Below, piece after piece: positions 1-10,932 of a DNA stretch of 64,000 nucleotides; within the stretch, counting starts at the first letter, position 1, and every line of letters starts with the position of its first letter. Under the pieces are notes generated by a model. That model searched no databases, had not been told where the DNA came from, and was given only the letters and a program-made list of their open reading frames with translations. A program made the position numbers and the translations under genes. This DNA is from Chalciporus piperatus (taxonomy: Eukaryota > Basidiomycota > Agaricomycetes > Boletales > Boletaceae). Location of the stretch: NCBI GenBank assembly GCA_038093975.1, contig JBBPTG010000036.1, positions 121,671 to 185,670 of the forward strand, given 5' to 3'.

Positions 1-1413
1 AAACAATGGTGATCCTGCCAAACGTAAGTGAGGCATCCTATACGCTCTGAAAGTGCGCAAGCATGACTCGGATTGCAATGGCACGGGTTTCTCGATTCCC
101 CGCGCCAACACCCGGTCTGAGCTGATTTTGCGATATTCCCAGACAACTGGTCGGAGAACTTTCCCGAGGATCCCAACATGGTCGTCCCTGCCAAATCACC
201 ATACCCGTCCCCATCGTGGACACAACCTCGCTCATCCTTGGCTAGCTTCGTGCATCCCATTCCACGACCTCTGGCTCCACCTATACCAACTAACCAAGAC
301 CAGGCGCCACAACCGACTTCTTCAAAGACGCTACCTCCCAAGGCAACCCCTGAACCGAAAGACACGACGGAAGCTGAACAACATGGAAACGACAGCGGGG
401 AAAATTCAGCGGTAGGAAAGCGCTTTCTATCCTAGCAACTCGTTCTTGACACCCATCTATCGTAACCAGTCCACTTCCCTCTTCCGACCATATGAACCTC
501 CTTCCCAACACCCTTCCCACGCACAATTTCTCAACCCTCGACGAGCCCGTGATGACGACCCACCCGCGACTGCACCCACAACTACACAACAACCAGAGCC
601 CGAGTTCGTCAAGAAACTTGATCCATATGAATTGGGTGAGAACTTTCCCTCCTTATTCGGATGTTGCTGTATCCCTAAACGTTCTCCGTGCGTAGAGGAA
701 GACGCACTCCGCGCGCTCAAATCTGAAGATGAGGCCGTGAAACTGGAAATCATAGACCCCGATATCAAACCTATCCTCCCTCTCGCGTTACTCGAAGAAT
801 TCAAGTTCAAAGTGGAGGCTCAACGTCCGCGCGATCCACGTGAGCCACCTGTTTTTCTTTTCTTTTTTTCCGACGTTGCCCTTATCCTTTGCCAACTTAA
901 AAGGTCCCGTAGTGCCTGAACAGACTCACCAGTCTACGTCGGCATTCGAGGATGAAGTGAACGCGTACCTTGCGAGTATCAGCGCCACGTCCTCGGGCGC
1001 CAATATTTCGCAAGCGGATTCGCGATCAAACACGAGCACGACAACACCTCGACCTCAACCCCCTGCATTACAACAGTCTCATCGCTCTACAACAGAATTC
1101 GAGGACGAAGTGAACGCCTACCTTGCAAATATCAATCCCACACCCCCAGGCGCCCACGTTTCTCCAGCGGATACGCGATCCACCCCGGGTACGACGCTCA
1201 CTCTTTCGCTCACATGCACAGCGTCACCTGATAGAAAATATCGTTCAAAACAAACAGTGTCTGTCAAAAGAGAATACGAGGACGTCGAGATTGGGTTTTC
1301 ACGTAAGCTGTCATGGACGCCGTCTCTTTTGTTCGTCGGCTTTTAGCTGATCGATGTTTTTTTTTTTTTGAACGCATTTAGGAGGGAAGAGGATAAAGGT
1401 CGAGGAACCCTAG
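1..1413 (+). CDS. Hypothetical protein, 5' end cut by window edge
   Basis: Not recognised. Reading frame joins exons at about 142-411, 470-635, 696-839, 904-1302 and 1382-1413 through introns with GT-AG ends, each joining in frame; an earlier exon probably ends at the GTAAGT donor near position 24. The protein is rich in Pro/Ser/Thr, with an acidic middle and a short basic C-terminal tail. Two imperfect 38-residue tandem copies (921-1034 and 1074-1187) share the block FEDEVNAYLA. Four short motifs of the type hydrophobic-K-x-E (VKLE, FKVE, VKRE, IKVE) fit the SUMO-acceptor consensus, the last almost at the C-terminus. No transmembrane segment or catalytic motif is visible. The exon structure is convincing; the function is unknown. 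Confidence 0.6.
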
Positions 1414-1748
1414 AGTGAGGTGCGCAACTCGCTGGTGTTGAGATTCGATCTATAGTAAGTCCATGGCTGGATACTTGTCTACGCTGAATGTCGAACGTTG
1501 ATCGATAGGTTCTCAGCTTTGTACTAACAATGTAAACGTGATACCATGGATTCTAGGACTAATTCAGACATTCCTGATGCACGAGCGGGACTAAGTTGGT
1601 GAAAACAGTAACAGTAACAGTGCATCTAGCACTGGATCATAGGGATTACACGACGCGAAAAAAACCTAAGCATACAGACTCGAAACAAACCACGTTACAA
1701 CGCAGCCTTGGCGACTAAAAAAAAAAAAAACATCTGCCAACTTGACTC
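1414..1748. other. Intergenic, convergent gene ends
   Basis: Short spacer between the 3' ends of two convergently transcribed genes. It contains a repeated AGTAACAGTAACAGT stretch and a run of about 14 A. No open frame or RNA gene is seen. Confidence 0.5.
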
Positions 1749-4025
1749 TCAGTCATCCATGATATCGATGACCGACTCGAGCGCGACCTTGGGCTTGAGC
1801 AACATCTTGATCTCCCACTGTTTCTCCTTCTCGCCCGTCATCGCTACTCTCGTCCTCTTCCTCAACCCCAGGTCCGTCGCACACAACACCTTTGGTGCGT
1901 TCAACTCCTTCGCCTTGGCGGAGCCCCCGTCGTCGTAGGAATCTTCCATCCACGTTGCGTCGAACGTGGTCGCAGGCGGCACCGCCAACACCTCCAAATC
2001 ACCAGACGTCACGTCCTCTCCCACGATCTTGTTCACCCGCATGGCGAGCGACACGAGGAGAGAGAGCTTTTCTGTGAATTTAGACGAAAGTGCTGCGGTG
2101 ATGTCGGATTTGGATCCGGTGGATCCGGCGACGAGGAGGATGTCGCATAGACCGGAGATCATCTTGTTGGCGATTTGGAGCGTGAGCTGGATGGGGTCGA
2201 ATGGGGTCGAGGGGACGTTGGCGCGGGTGAGAGCGCGCCACCGACCAGCTATTGCTTGAGCCTCTGTAATGTGATGCATCATGCGCACGGTGAGTTGTTT
2301 TTTTTGTTTGAGCTAGCCCGTAATGGGGGGGCCAAAAATCTCACCTTTCTCGCGTACGCTCTGGTACATCGTATCGATGAACCGGTTATGGTCCTCATCA
2401 CCGCCAATGATCCAAGCACACGCGAACCAGCGAAGGTGGTACGCGAGGTACGCCTGGAACGCGATTTGTATCAGAATCGGATCATCCTTGTGGTTTTTCG
2501 TCCCCAAGAAATGAACGATCACACCCCCGATCGCGGTCGATGCTCGTCTGGACCCAGCTATCTGATCCTCCGTCTTCAAGCCTCGTGCGTCCTCGTCGGA
2601 AAAGAACGCTTCGACCATGGACTCGGCCATGAAGGCTGTGCTTTGAAGCACCTCGGCGTTCAACCTCTGGAGGGTGTTGGTGACCTCGGCGCCGGAGAAG
2701 TTGTCCGCGGTGGTGAGGAAGCTTTGGGCGCCCTTGAGCTCTGATGTACGATCATCGAGAAGCGTCATGACCTGACTGAATTCCTTCTTCAACGTCGACG
2801 ATGCGTGCTGTGCGATTTCAAGCTCCTTGGTCTGGATGTCCAGACGACGTTTGAGCTCGTTCGCTGCTCGGGCAGCATCTCTCGTATAGGACAGTTCGGA
2901 GCGAAGACGTTCAATCTCTTGGACGCTTTGCTCCAGCTTGGGAGCGCAGTCGTCGAGCGACTTCTTCACTTTGCGGAGCTCCGAGTGAGCGAGGGTGTGA
3001 TCGCGGCTAACCTGATCGATCGCTGCTTTCGTCGCTTGGCTTTCTTTCGCGTGCGTCTGTTTCAGCCTCTCCATCTCCGTATGCAGTTTCAGCGCAACAC
3101 CATCCCTTTCTTTGCGTACCCGTTCCCGATCAGTGGTGAGGTGTTCGATCCTCTGAGCATGCGCCTGTAACGTCTTCTTCCACTTCTCCTCCTCCTCCAC
3201 GCGAGCACCGTCGGAAGCGGTCAACTCCCCTCGCAACCGCTCAGCTTCGGCCATGATCTGAGCCCGGTCGCGTTGGTTCTCTTCTTGGGCTTGGGTCATC
3301 TGTTGAACTTGTTGCTGGATCATCGCTTTGAGTCTGTCGTTTTCTTCCTTGAGTGTGTCGGCGAAGGAGATGGGGGGCGTGGAGTCGATGTCGACGTCCA
3401 TGTCGACGTCCCTGTCCCTGTCCCTGTCCCGTTCTCTTTCTCTCTCCATGTCTCTATCCAGCTCGCGTTCTCGACGGGACCTGGGCCTGGTAGACGAGCC
3501 ATCCTTTCCGCGGCTTCTCTCCGAACGATCATTCGCCTTGAGCTCGGTGACCTTTCGATCCGACCGCTCACGGTCCGGTTCTATCCTGCGCGATGCAGCG
3601 AGCGACGTCTCGAGCCTCTGCCGCAGCCTCGTATCCCCTTCCTCCCCTGCTCCCCCTCCTGCACCTCCCCCTCCCGCACCTCCTCCTCCTGCACCTCCTC
3701 CTCCTGCACCTCCTCGCTGAAAATTAACCTCCCCAGGCCCACCATCAATCTGACTGAACCCAACGCGCTCAAACGTCTCGTCCAATTCGGGCGACGGCGG
3801 GGACCCACTGGCAGCTTTGACGTGCTCCCATTGAGAGTAGTCGGTGGCAGAGGTTGTTGGCACGTCGCGGTCGCGGGGTGGGGGGTATTCGGTGATGGGC
3901 GTGGTGAGTTTGGGAGTGAGAGGACGGGGTTTGGTGGTGAGAGTGCTGCTTCTTCGTTTGGGTGTTGGAGGGGCGCTGCCGCTGCTCCCGCCGCCGCCGA
4001 GCCAGCTTGAGATGAAAGAAGACAT
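1749..4025 (-). CDS. Coiled-coil protein with conserved C-terminal helical domain
   Basis: Two exons (4025-2345 and 2263-1749) joined through an 81-bp GT-AG intron give about 731 residues. The start is the ATG of MSSFISSWLGGGG. In order: a Ser/Pro-rich N-terminus; a Gly/Ala-rich run of GGGGA units near residues 100-125; a charged Arg/Asp/Glu stretch of RERERD and RDRDVD type; a long heptad-like coiled coil from about 220 to 440; then a non-repetitive helical C-terminal region with hydrophobic segments such as AFQAYLAYHLRWFACAWI and an acidic tail ending DIMDD. No catalytic motif or signal peptide is seen. The architecture suggests a structural or vesicle-tethering protein, but this is only inference. 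The low-complexity part overlaps spurious open frames on the other strand. Confidence 0.75.
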
Positions 4026-4963
4026 GAGAGGGTGGCGTAGTAGTTGGTTGGCTGTAGGGTGTTTTTCTTACGAGTGCGAGTACGAGTACGAGTACGAGTA
4101 CGAGGTGGCTAGTAGTAGCTCGATGGGAGTTTTGTGGAATGGTCACGGGTCAAGTGGAACGTCGACTTGCCAGAATCCTAGAGTGGTGAGATGATGAGCT
4201 TCTGAGATAACGGGTTTTTTTTTTGGGTGGAAACGTGTGGGATTTGAACCCAACGCTGTCGGAGGGAGAAAGGCAGGACTAGTCCTCGAGTTAACCACAA
4301 GCAAAGTTCAAACGTGGGCGTGAGTCCGTGTGTGTGCAGCCTGGCTCGTTTAGATTAAGCCCCCACGTCGTGTTCAAAGTTGGCCCTGGCACGAGGCCAT
4401 TTCAAGAGGTTTGCGCCCAAGCCAAATATTGACGGGGATCTGGATCCAGGTCACTCTCGGTCAGGCTCAACTTCTGAGACTAGGCTCAAGTGCCGACCGT
4501 CTTGTGACCAGAAAAGCCGCGAAGGGTACTAAGAACCCCTATTTGCTGGCAGAATCTTCTCAAGTCGTGATGACGAGGAGAGGCTCGACATCGCAGGCTC
4601 ATAGAGACTAGCCTGTTCATAGCCTGATACAGACTTGAGCATACCGTTGGCAGCGTGTAAGCCTGCTATTGCCAATTGTGTTATTCCTGTGCATGTGCGT
4701 AAATATTGTGATGCATGTTCTCCGAGTCGTTGAGATAGATCTTAGCCCTGGTGTTATAGTCGTATGTACATATTAACACTACTGTCCCCAAGTCTACATG
4801 CGATGTCGACCATGTCTGGATAAATCATTAGATATTACACGCACAGGTCTATCCGCCTTCCATCAGTTCCAACCAGCAGCACCCGACTCCCAACCCCAAC
4901 CCCAACCCATCCCACCTCCCACCATCCCGCCATCCCAACTCCAACTCCCCCCCCCCCACTCAC
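4026..4963. other. Intergenic region with a microsatellite and a tRNA-like relic
   Basis: Between two minus-strand genes. An exact (GAGTAC)n microsatellite lies at about 4077-4103. Near 4226-4310, minus strand, there are good matches to the A box (TGGTTAACTCG) and B box (GGTTCAAATCC) of Pol III genes, but no acceptor stem forms. 4870-4970 is C-rich (CCAAC and CCCCCC runs). No coding exon is supported. Confidence 0.4.
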
Positions 4964-7900
4964 TCACTCATACCTCAAAATAAAAATCTTCCCTTCCTTG
5001 ACCGAAAGAATCACCGCCCCCTGACTCTGATCGATATTAATCGTCTCCACCCCATCCAAATCCAACTCGTCCGGAATCTCGAGCGTCCGCACGGCTGCTT
5101 CCTCTCGCCAGTACCTTTTTTCGTCTCTCGAGTCTCTCTTCCCCTTCCCCATTCCCATCCCAACACCATTCCCATTCTCCTCCAAGGCGGTGAACACGGG
5201 CGGGAACGTGACGAAACGAAGACACTTGGGGACGCGATGTCGACGAGGATCGTAGATCGTTCCATCTCCGTCGTGTGGATTCGTCGACGTAGACGTAGAC
5301 GTCGAGGCCGAGGTGGAGGTGGAGGTGGAGGTGGAGCTCCCGCTCGCTCGAGCAGTGGCCGATTGACCGAAATGTCCACTCGCGTTCAAAGTCGACGCCG
5401 ACGTCGAACCAGAACCCGTTCCGTCATCCGACATCCCAGCAAACAACTCCTGATCTTCATCGTCCGCGTCATCATCACTATCCAAAAGAACATGCCCCAC
5501 CAGTCGGGAAGCATCGACACCATAAACGCCGCCCGGCTCAGCAGCGTACTCGATCCAAACAGCGTGTCCGAAATCAACGGCAACGAGCGGACGCGGTCGG
5601 TCGCCAGCTTCGTCGTCGTCATCGTGATCACCAGACCCGTCGAGTACGCAGACGACTTCGAAGGGCGTGGAGACGTACCACAGATGAAGCATCTCGTCGT
5701 CTGCGTCGCTATCTGCGCTCGAGTTGGGAGTTGGATTCGACGGCGGTGGGTCTCGGATGATAGGGACACGGAAGTAATGTTGCGCCAATACGAATCGTGT
5801 GCGATGCGTATCTGGATCGTGAGCTGCGAGAAGCACCACTGTACAACTTAATCGAGGGACGCCAGGGAGTGATGGCCACCATTGCCGAACGAAATGAGCT
5901 GATTCAGGGTACCAGGGTGGGAAAGGATATGGATTTGGGGCGGGTACCGATGCAATGGGAGGATGAGATGGCGCGACGATGGAGCTTATCGTCAAAGTGC
6001 TCGTGGAGGACCCGTGGACCGTATCCGGGGAATTCTGTGATGACGATGACGACCCTGCTTGGCCATCCTCCTCGGACCCCTCTTCTCTGGTAGCCACGTC
6101 TTTCATTTTACCCTTAGTCTTCGATCTTGAAGTCGACGGGCCAGGTTCGTCCTCATCGAGAGTTTCATCGGCGTTAGCTCGTGCCTTCCCCTTCGCTTTT
6201 GCCTTGCCCACCACTGGGATCCATGCCCCGTCGTCATCATCTTCATCTGTCTCGTATTCCGAGCACCCATCATCGACCGAGGTTTCCTGACCATTGATCT
6301 CGGCAGAAACGCCGACAGTGGACGGCCCGGCACTTGGCTGTTCCCCATCATCTGACTGAGACTCGTCATTGTCACCCGACGTTCCATCGACAGCATCCGT
6401 AGCGGCTATGGAAACCGAGTCGAAAATAATTGGACTTTGTTGGGTGCTCGGAAACACAAACTTCTTCGAAATCGATCTCACAGGAGCCAATCGAATGGAG
6501 ATAACAGGTAGGTCCTCGCGGCAGGGTCTCCGAGGTGGATCGTGGTCCGGTGGATCATGGTTGTGGTTATGGATACGAGCGGCGAGAAGGCTAGGCTTGC
6601 GGGGTTTGGCGTAGGTGCGGAGGATGCTGAGAGGATAGAAGTGTTGGTAGGCAGCGTCTGCTTCTTCGGAGTGGATGACGATTTGGTCTTCGTGTAATAT
6701 GCATGACCAATTTGAAGAAATAAGCTGGAAAAACGTGATATGTGTCAGACGCAGCTCAGGAATTGTGGCGTATGGAGGGAGAGGACAAGATACTTACACA
6801 GCCGACACCAGTGTCCACGAACACGTATTCATCTTTGGCCCAGTCGAGCAAGACATACAACCCTGAGAGCGGATGAGAAATAAAACTCGAAGACCATGGT
6901 CTCTCACTCACCGATGGTATTACTGCTGGCCACCCAAACGAAAGCGCTCAAAAGGCGGCGTGGTGGGTCTAAAAGGAAAACATTCATGACAACTCCGGTT
7001 GTATGAAATGATGTCAGGGGAAAGAAGATAGGTTTCGCTTCGAGTGTTGGTTGTGATGATGGATGTTCAAAAGAGACCCCGGTGCGCACGGAGCCTCGAG
7101 TATTCATGGAAGTGGAAAGGTATCGAGCCCCAGGAAAGGCCGGAAGGTACGAAGATATGCAGGAAGCGACTTGATTCCAGCTTGACCCATCTCGATGGCA
7201 CTCTATGCAATCAGGCGTGGGTGATGCAGCGCGTGTCAACAAAGGAGAACGTGGAGGGTTCGTGCTTTCCGTACTCGAATGGAGAGTCGAATCTTGTGGA
7301 GATGAACCCTGAGATGAAGGTGGTGGGGATGTTGGTGGGCTTTTGGGGGGAGAATAACACTGATAATCGGGCGCGAAAGATAAAGGTTGCGATAGCGGGG
7401 ATGCAACGGGGGTTCGGTAATCCCGTGGATCAGCAGGGAAGGCAAGTTTCATGAGGACGAATTCCATTACCCGGTTATCGTCGTATCTTGGAACTCGTTA
7501 GAACAGGGCAATGTTCCAAGCGACGCACTTACGATCCCTCGAGAACTCGTGCCATTGTGAAATACACTGCTCGTTCGTCGAACTCGACACGACACTTCCA
7601 TAATTCCCATTTCTTTTCGGCGTCTACGTCTTCGTCGTGGTCGTCACTGTCTTCGTCGTCGCCCTTTGACCTGTGCCTATCTACTTTGGGACTATCTTTG
7701 GGAACATGCTCACCGCTACCACGTTGCGCAGCTAATGTGCGTGGGTCCCATTCTGCAAGGCATACGTCACGCCCAACGTCCCAACAAATGACCCGACCAC
7801 TCTTCGTTGCGCAGAGTGTATAGGAGGACGTGATCGGCGATAACCAATCGATCTCCTCATTTGGAGGGGCTGAGATCTTTGTATACCACTGGCCTGGTTT

Positions 7901-8295
7901 TTCGGATGAGGTCGGTCCGGATGTTGACAAAGAGAAAGGCGTCCTCGCTGGTCGAGGTGCACGCAACCGCCACGCCTTTTCGAAGCTATGTGCTCTGTCT
8001 ACTGCTTTGATGAGATTTTGAGTTGAAAGGTCGGAAAGGCGCTGAAAGGCAGGGAGAGGTAACGGTCGTGAACGGGCGAGTAAGCCATGGGCAAGGGCAC
8101 GGTAAACGGGTCGCGTGAGAGTAAACGCTCGTAGCGATTTACAAGTCTACAATCGAAAATCAATGAATGTTACTGATAAAGACATAGAGAGAGAGAGAAC
8201 GAGAGACATACCGCCTGGAGATGGTGGATATCGTCGATAGCGAGATATTGTGCGATGTTGAACAAGAGATCGTATGGGAGTGTATGCAGCGACAT
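4964..8295 (-). CDS. F-box protein with propeller-like middle region
   Basis: Five exons (about 8295-8218, 8154-7525, 7480-6914, 6863-6801 and 6728-4964) give roughly 1,030 residues. The first exon starts MSLHTLPYDLLFNIAQYL and runs on across a GTATGT intron to ATCKSLRAFTLTRPVYRA, a clear N-terminal F-box, so the likely role is substrate receptor of an SCF ubiquitin ligase. The middle contains spaced Trp/Asp-bearing strands (TLCATKSGRVICWDVG, LYVLLDWAKDEYVFVDTG) like the beta-propeller of other fungal F-box proteins. It is split by acidic and Ser/Pro-rich inserts. The C-terminal third has long Asp/Glu runs and a Ser/Thr repeat, ending with a strand-like GKIFILRYE. The F-box call is firm; the propeller call is from pattern only. 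Confidence 0.8.
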
Positions 8296-9239
8296 GTCGC
8301 GAGTGTAGTAGATGAGATGGTGGGGAGTGACAGAGAGTGATTGATTGGTATTAGATCGCTGTTAGCTGTACTCGAGCAAGTTGCTTATGGGAATCGAATA
8401 ACAACTGGCAAGTCCTTCGATGCGACAACCCTACTTTGGTATAGCCACGTGCTCTTCCGTTGTCCCGAGCACCGAGCCTATAAGGCTCAAGTTACTAGAG
8501 TTCGCAGATTCAAGTTCGTGGAGAAAGAATGGTGAGTTGCTCTCTCTTCACCAGGTGTTAAATTTTATAGGCGACACAACTCTCCGGGAGACGAAAGATC
8601 AGAGGTAAAAACCATTCCGGTGTCACGTCGAGGGCACACCCCAAAATGAATCCTCACGACATTCAAGTCAGGACTCTGCCGTCGGTATGCGGCCCCCACC
8701 CATCCTCTCGTTCCAAGAGATGAATAACCCATCTGTCGTTAGTCATAAGTGTCAGTCATACGACGATTCGTGCGCCAAACTGCATCTAAGTATACTTCAA
8801 AATAACTCTTTTCTAGGAGGAGTGCCGGGCCCCGATGCCCATCGCTTAGTCGTTCATTCCACACAAGGAGCCCTACAAAATAATGTTTAGCATATCTGAA
8901 GGTAATATGGTAAACAATAGTTTGAATAAAGTTAGCATATTTTACTGTTCATCATGTGAAAGATATGGTAAACCATGTTTAGCCTAACATTAGCATATTG
9001 TGAGATGCAATAATTGAACAGCATTGCAATCTGGAATTTAAATATCATTCAGATATCTCTTGTCAATTGTATCGGATAATAACACAGTGTTGTTGGTGCC
9101 TTATGGTGATAGAACTTGAACATTATTTGAATAGACTTTTAGGATGTTATTTACATATTGTTAACAATATTTCTTTCGCGGTTATTGTAAATGTGATTTC
9201 TCATATTGTTATCATAAAGACAGTCGAATTATTGTAAAT
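8296..9239. other. AT-rich intergenic region
   Basis: Upstream of the F-box gene. 8880-9240 is strongly AT-rich with short direct repeats (TTAGCATATTTTACTG, TTAGCATATTGTGAG). No gene or RNA is recognised. Confidence 0.4.
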
Positions 9240-10932
9240 GAAATATTTGAGACCCGTCATAGGGGTTAGGTTTTTTTTTGAAAAGAGGGGGACGAGCTGG
9301 GAGGAGATTCTGAACAGAAATGGTGGACATGATGCGAAAGAGGGGGACAACAATCCGGCAGGAGGGGGACGAGCTGGGAGGAGATTCTGAACAGAAATGG
9401 GAGTCGATGAGGAGGAGTTGTTCCTTGAGTTAGAGGGAATGGACATGATGCGAAAGAGGGGGACAACAATCCGGCAGAAGTGGACAACAATCCAGCAGAA
9501 GTGGACAACAATCCGAGGGAAGTGGACAACAATCCGAGGGAGGCGGACAACAATCCGTGAGAGATGGCTAAAAGGGAATCATTAAATTGATGTCGTAGTA
9601 GAACCGCGAGGAGAATACTCACATGCGGAGTCGTTGAACCACATTCGCGATCATCTGAGAGCAGTCTCGAGGCGCTCGATGAAGGAGCGGAGCGGGATTG
9701 GGCGTAGAGAGCGTGGAAGGCCGAGTGCATGAGATGCGAGGACTCCGATGTGGGATTTGTCAGATCCACGCATACCGAAAGAGGTGGACAACGATCCGGC
9801 AAGGAATACGAGGGGAATACTCACGTTGTTGAACCACATTCGCGGTCATCTCGAGATACGCATGGTCACGTGGGTGAAGCTCATCACGACGCCTCTGCTC
9901 TGACTCGATACATAGATGACGAATGGTGTTTTCTAGAGGCTTTGATTGTGTTTCGCGATGACGACGACTTCTCGAATCTTTCGAGCCTTTCATTCTCCAG
10001 CTGCATCGCCACATCGCTGGCGCGGCTTCCGGTCGGCTCACAGCGCGCCATTGGGATCGTCTGGTAATGGGCAAGCGATCCGAACGAAGAGTTAGGCTGA
10101 GCTGCAGTAGATGGGCGGGAGGACGCTGTGAAACGGGAGATGGCTAGCGGGAGTGTTGGTTCTGGGAATTCGGAGCATTGCTGTATCTGTCCGTGTAGCG
10201 TCAAGGCGGTCGTTCCTTGGGTCGATTGCCTATAGAGGGGATGCGAGGTGATGCGAAAGAGGGGGACAACGATCCGGCAGAAGTGGACAACGATCCGGCA
10301 GAAGTGGACGACGATCCGACAGAGGTGGACAACGATCCGGCAAGGTAGAATGTGAGGGGATTGGCATCCCATGAAATGGATGCAGGTGGTTCGCGAAGGC
10401 GACATTGCGCGCCATTGGGATCGTCTGCGTGGAAAACGTGAAGTGCAGACCGGTGCAGGTCTTGACGCGAATAACTGTGATCACACGCAGCATACGATCT
10501 TCACGATCTTCACCTCCGACTGAAAAGGAACCGGTGAGGGTGTCTTTGGTAGAAATGGATAGTAGCTCACTCACAACCAATCGTTTGTCACGAACACAGA
10601 ATCAGCGTCAGACACGGCGCGCTTCTTCCCTTTCCGGTCTTTGGTGGGTTCGTTGATAGTGAGAGGTGTGGTTGGAGCTGATGGGAAAGTGGCTCTCCGT
10701 GCCCTGGAGTTGCGGCAGATGACGAGTGTCAGGCTGAATAGAGTCGGAGGCAAGCAATGCCAACGAAGAACGAGGCTGAGCTGTAGAAGACGGAAAGGAA
10801 GGTGCTGTCAAACGGGAGATGGCTCGCGGAAGGGTGAGTTCTGCGAATTCGGAGCGCTGCTGTATCGACAACGATCCGGCAGAAGTGGACAACGATCCGA
10901 CAGAGGTGGACAACGATCCGGCAAGGTAGAAT
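9240..10932. repeat. Mosaic of minisatellite and dispersed gene-fragment modules
   Basis: A patchwork of short segments found elsewhere in the window. The commonest is a 21-bp minisatellite with core GTGGACAACGATCCGGCAGA (or CAACAATCC), arrayed at 9340-9380, 9450-9555, 9780-9800, 10258-10345 and 10866-10925. A second is a ~90-bp module with GGGAGATGGCTCGCGG and GGGAATTCGGAGC, at about 10130-10200 and 10800-10865. The segment about 10330-10870 reappears inverted at about 41709-42330. Open frames here are by-products of the repeats (translations such as CRIVVHLCRIVVHF). No autonomous gene is seen. Confidence 0.75.

Noticed and set aside
3328..3720. Plus-strand frame rich in SLSLSMS and APPPP
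   Set aside because: Antisense shadow of the coiled-coil gene's Arg/Asp and Gly-rich stretches, whose spliced minus-strand model is better supported.
4226..4310. Possible minus-strand tRNA gene with good A and B boxes
   Set aside because: The seven bases before the A box do not pair with those after the T arm, the T stem has a mismatch, and no T-run follows on the minus strand. At best a tRNA-derived relic.
5237..5851. 204-codon plus-strand frame with an RRRRRGRGGGGG run
   Set aside because: Antisense to the last exon of the F-box gene; its low-complexity run is the complement of a Ser/Thr-coding repeat.
9340..9560. CRISPR-like regularly spaced repeat
   Set aside because: Units are contiguous 21-bp minisatellite copies without unique spacers, and the genome is eukaryotic.
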